Of a stretch of 64,000 bases of DNA, positions 62,429 to 64,000 are shown one piece after another. The number at the start of each line of letters is the position of its first letter. Position 1 is the first letter of the stretch. This DNA comes from Terriglobales bacterium (GTDB taxonomy: Bacteria > Acidobacteriota > Terriglobia > Terriglobales > Acidobacteriaceae). A program made the translations under genes and the position numbers. The notes beneath the pieces are model-generated. The model made no database searches and was not told where the DNA came from. It worked only from the letters and a program-made list of their open reading frames with translations. Where the stretch lies: positions 53,832-117,831 of the forward strand of contig DATHMF010000115.1 of the NCBI GenBank assembly GCA_035487355.1. Direction: 5' to 3'.

Positions 62429-62511
62429 CAATTACCCGATTACACAATTACTAAATTGCTCAATGACCCAATGACTCAATGATTCGATGTTGCAATGGCT
62501 CAATTGACTCA
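62429..62511. repeat. CAATGAC-type heptamer array, copy 1
   Basis: Degenerate head-to-tail 7-nt units (CAATGAC, CAATGAT, CAATTGA) preceded by a CAATTACCCGATTAC block. The array touches the stop codon of the L,D-transpeptidase gene. A homologous array in the same orientation lies at 63215-63315. Confidence 0.8.
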
Positions 62512-63036
62512 CGGCTTTATTTCCACCGGCGTTCCGTTCGGCACCAGCTTCCAAATCTCATCAATTTCTTCGTCGGTGACAGCGATGCAACCGTCAGTCC
62601 AATCGTGCGCTAGATGAGCGCTGCCCACCCAGCCCATGCCGTTGGGCAATCCATGAATCATGATGGCGCCGCCGGGAGAGACGCCACGCTTGCGCGCCTG
62701 GGTCACATCCTGTGCGCTGGGATAAGAGACATGCAACCCTTTATGAAACTGGCTATGCAGGTTGCGGCCGTCAATCGTGTACGTACCCTCCGGGGTCTTG
62801 TGGTCGCCTTGCTGGGTTTTGGGGCCGATAGGCTCGCCTCCCAGAGCGACCTTGTAGGTCTTGAAGGGCTTGCCCTCGTGCATCAGCGTGAGCGTGCGCT
62901 CGCTCTTGAGGACTACGATGCGGTCGGCCATTATTTGTGGCGGCTGAGTCGTAGTGTGGCGAGCAGCGTAAGAATGAACAGCGACGAGGAGAGCGACAGC
63001 AAAAATGCTAAAAGCAGTTCTCCGTTCTCTGTTCAT
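62509..63036 (-). CDS. L,D-transpeptidase (YkuD domain)
   Basis: 175 residues with an N-terminal signal or anchor helix and a YkuD domain about 38-173. The catalytic pattern is present: H128 in IMIHG, H144 in HLAHDW and C150 in TDGCIAVTD. It forms 3-3 cross-links in peptidoglycan or attaches proteins to it, in the periplasm. The ATG at 63036 begins the signal-like helix. It is flanked on both sides by homologous CAATGAC arrays. Confidence 0.9.
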   Translation of the reverse strand: MNRERRTAFSIFAVALLVAVHSYAARHTTTQPPQIMADRIVVLKSERTLTLMHEGKPFKTYKVALGGEPIGPKTQQGDHKTPEGTYTIDGRNLHSQFHKGLHVSYPSAQDVTQARKRGVSPGGAIMIHGLPNGMGWVGSAHLAHDWTDGCIAVTDEEIDEIWKLVPNGTPVEIKP

Positions 63037-63114
63037 AGTCAGACCCCCAGTCTATCTTCTTATGCCGTTTTAACGATTACCATGCTTTCTGTTCCATCCA
63101 GTTCGTTTCCATCT

Positions 63115-63151
63115 TGTCATCCTGATCGCCGTTCTTTGGCGCGAAGGATCT
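63115..63151. repeat. TGTCATCCTGA...GCGAAGGATCT repeat
   Basis: An imperfect copy of the intergenic motif TGTCATCCTGAGC...GCGAAGGATCT that I recall as common in several bacterial phyla; here the two ends lie at 63115 and 63151. Only one copy is in this window. Confidence 0.5.
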
Positions 63152-63214
63152 GGCGTTTTCTTGGCTCCGACGGTACTGCTCTTGATACAGAAAAATAAGC
63201 AGGTCTAAATTAGA

Positions 63215-63315
63215 CAATTACCCGATTACGCAATTACAAAATGGCCCAATGACCCGATGATTCAATGACTCAATGCTTCAATCGCCAACGACCCGATGAC
63301 TCAATGTCTCAATCC
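63215..63315. repeat. CAATGAC-type heptamer array, copy 2
   Basis: It starts CAATTACCCGATTAC, as copy 1 does, followed by degenerate CAATGAC/CGATGAT units. It overlaps the 3' end of the helicase gene, whose last dozen codons and stop lie inside it. Confidence 0.8.
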
Positions 63316-64000
63316 TCTCGGGTTCTGCGGCGACGCCATTGCGGAAGCTCACGAACTTTCCGGAGATGGCGGGCACGCGCTCACCGGGCACGATGATGCC
63401 AACCAGGTTCAGCGGATCGGCGGCAGAGATAGTAACCGTCTCTTCGGAAAGAGGCGCGTTGCGCATGGCGCGCAGCGACTCTACCGCAACCGGCAAGGCG
63501 AACTGCTCGCCGATGAATCCGTTGACGAAGCGGCCGCCGCGCACTTCGCCACGCTCTTCCAGGCGGCGGAAGGCCATCAGCAGCTCGCGCCATTTTGGGG
63601 CGAGAGCTTCGCGCACCAGCAGCTCGCGGAAGACGACTCCGTAGCGCTCGAGCAACATACGGCAGGTGGCTTCGATGGATTGGGTGCGCGCGGCATCACT
63701 CGGGGGATGCGCCGCGGAGGTATAGAGCAAGGCCCAGCGCCCAGCGCTGTGGCGCGGACGGGAAGTGCGGCCGCGTCCCTGGCCGGTGCGGCGACGAGGA
63801 TCAATCAAGGCGCGCAGATTATCGAAGCCGTCAGCGGTAATCATTCCGGCAGCGACCAGCTCCCAGAGCGCGGTTTCAATTTCGGATTTGAGGCGGCCGG
63901 TGGCGCGAACAATGTCAGTGAAGAACGATGCCCCGCGTGTGCGCAAAAACTCCAGCACCTCGCGGGCGCCGGCACTGAGACCAGATGCCTTGGTAGTCTC
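63278..64000 (-). CDS. lhr: Lhr-type DEAD/DEAH helicase, C-terminal part
   Basis: The frame enters from the right edge, so only about 240 C-terminal codons are visible. The sequence matches the C-terminal winged-helix and associated domains of large helicase-related proteins (FFTDIVRATGRLKSEIETAL, then WELVAAGMITADGFDNLRAL, then ALAPKWRELLMAFRRLEERG and LNLVGIIVPGERVPAISG). Lhr proteins are ATP-dependent DNA helicases linked to repair. The motor domains lie outside the window. The last residues (RIETLSHRVVGD) are encoded by the heptamer repeat and probably replaced or extended the original end. Confidence 0.82.
   Translation of the reverse strand, partial: ETTKASGLSAGAREVLEFLRTRGASFFTDIVRATGRLKSEIETALWELVAAGMITADGFDNLRALIDPRRRTGQGRGRTSRPRHSAGRWALLYTSAAHPPSDAARTQSIEATCRMLLERYGVVFRELLVREALAPKWRELLMAFRRLEERGEVRGGRFVNGFIGEQFALPVAVESLRAMRNAPLSEETVTISAADPLNLVGIIVPGERVPAISGKFVSFRNGVAAEPERIETLSHRVVGD

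Overview
The window looks like chromosomal DNA of a soil acidobacterium (Acidobacteriota, Terriglobia-like). The main reasons are a very large Oar-type TonB-dependent receptor with an N-terminal carboxypeptidase-regulatory-like domain, secreted proteins carrying malectin, FN3 and Ig-like modules, bacterial RRM proteins, many small zinc-ribbon proteins of a kind I associate with this phylum, and short CACAAAGG and CAATGAC repeats. The taxonomic call is inference; there is no rRNA gene in the window. I see no CRISPR array, no transposase and no prophage.

Layout. 1-1670 is the 5' part of a secreted beta-propeller/Ig-like protein gene cut by the left edge, with a LacI-type palindrome upstream. 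2032-9687 holds ordinary chromosomal genes: an FN3 protein, TonB, an S1/P1 nuclease, a REC-PilZ regulator, DNA-3-methyladenine glycosylase I, an RRM protein, small proteins and a delta-9-type fatty-acid desaturase. 10125-22105 is a run of small genes: CxxC mini-proteins, a tandem paralog pair, a Crp/Fnr regulator, an ABM-fold protein, an eight-unit Cys-rich repeat protein, a sigma-70 factor, a second RRM protein, a cold-shock protein, a degenerate receiver and a degenerate GIY-YIG protein.

The centre of interest is 22.6-61.4 kb, a polysaccharide-utilisation region. It opens with a one-component transmembrane regulator (23259-25043): a cytoplasmic DNA-binding domain, one membrane helix and two extracytoplasmic malectin domains. 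Eight consecutive co-directional secreted-protein genes follow (25426-49705). They encode two beta-propeller proteins, a GH16 beta-glucanase, a GH3 enzyme, a CBM-like protein, a GH79-type enzyme and two thaumatin-like proteins. Every one carries malectin modules (14 in total) and seven carry FN3 modules (16 in total). A strong terminator ends this block. The second block (50442-61664) has the TonB-dependent receptor, two GH3 beta-glucosidases (one with a PA14 insert), a sodium:solute symporter and a nonsense-interrupted small membrane gene.

A 64-bp module, two GTTAAATTTAAC-like palindromes 21-22 bp apart followed at fixed spacing by ATGAAACTTGACT and AGCAG, stands before both blocks and, a third time, before a decayed Ig-like gene remnant. 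GTTAAA half-sites also precede the regulator gene. I infer one regulon. The regulator would sense sugar through its malectin domains and switch on extracellular attack on beta-glucan, plausibly from fungal or other cell walls, with products imported by the TonB receptor, cleaved by GH3 enzymes and taken up by the symporter. The regulator-operator link and the substrate are hypotheses.

The right end (61721-64000) holds tRNA-Ala(GGC), a small membrane protein, a DUF5522-type protein, an L,D-transpeptidase flanked by two copies of a CAATGAC repeat array, and the 3' part of an Lhr-type helicase gene.
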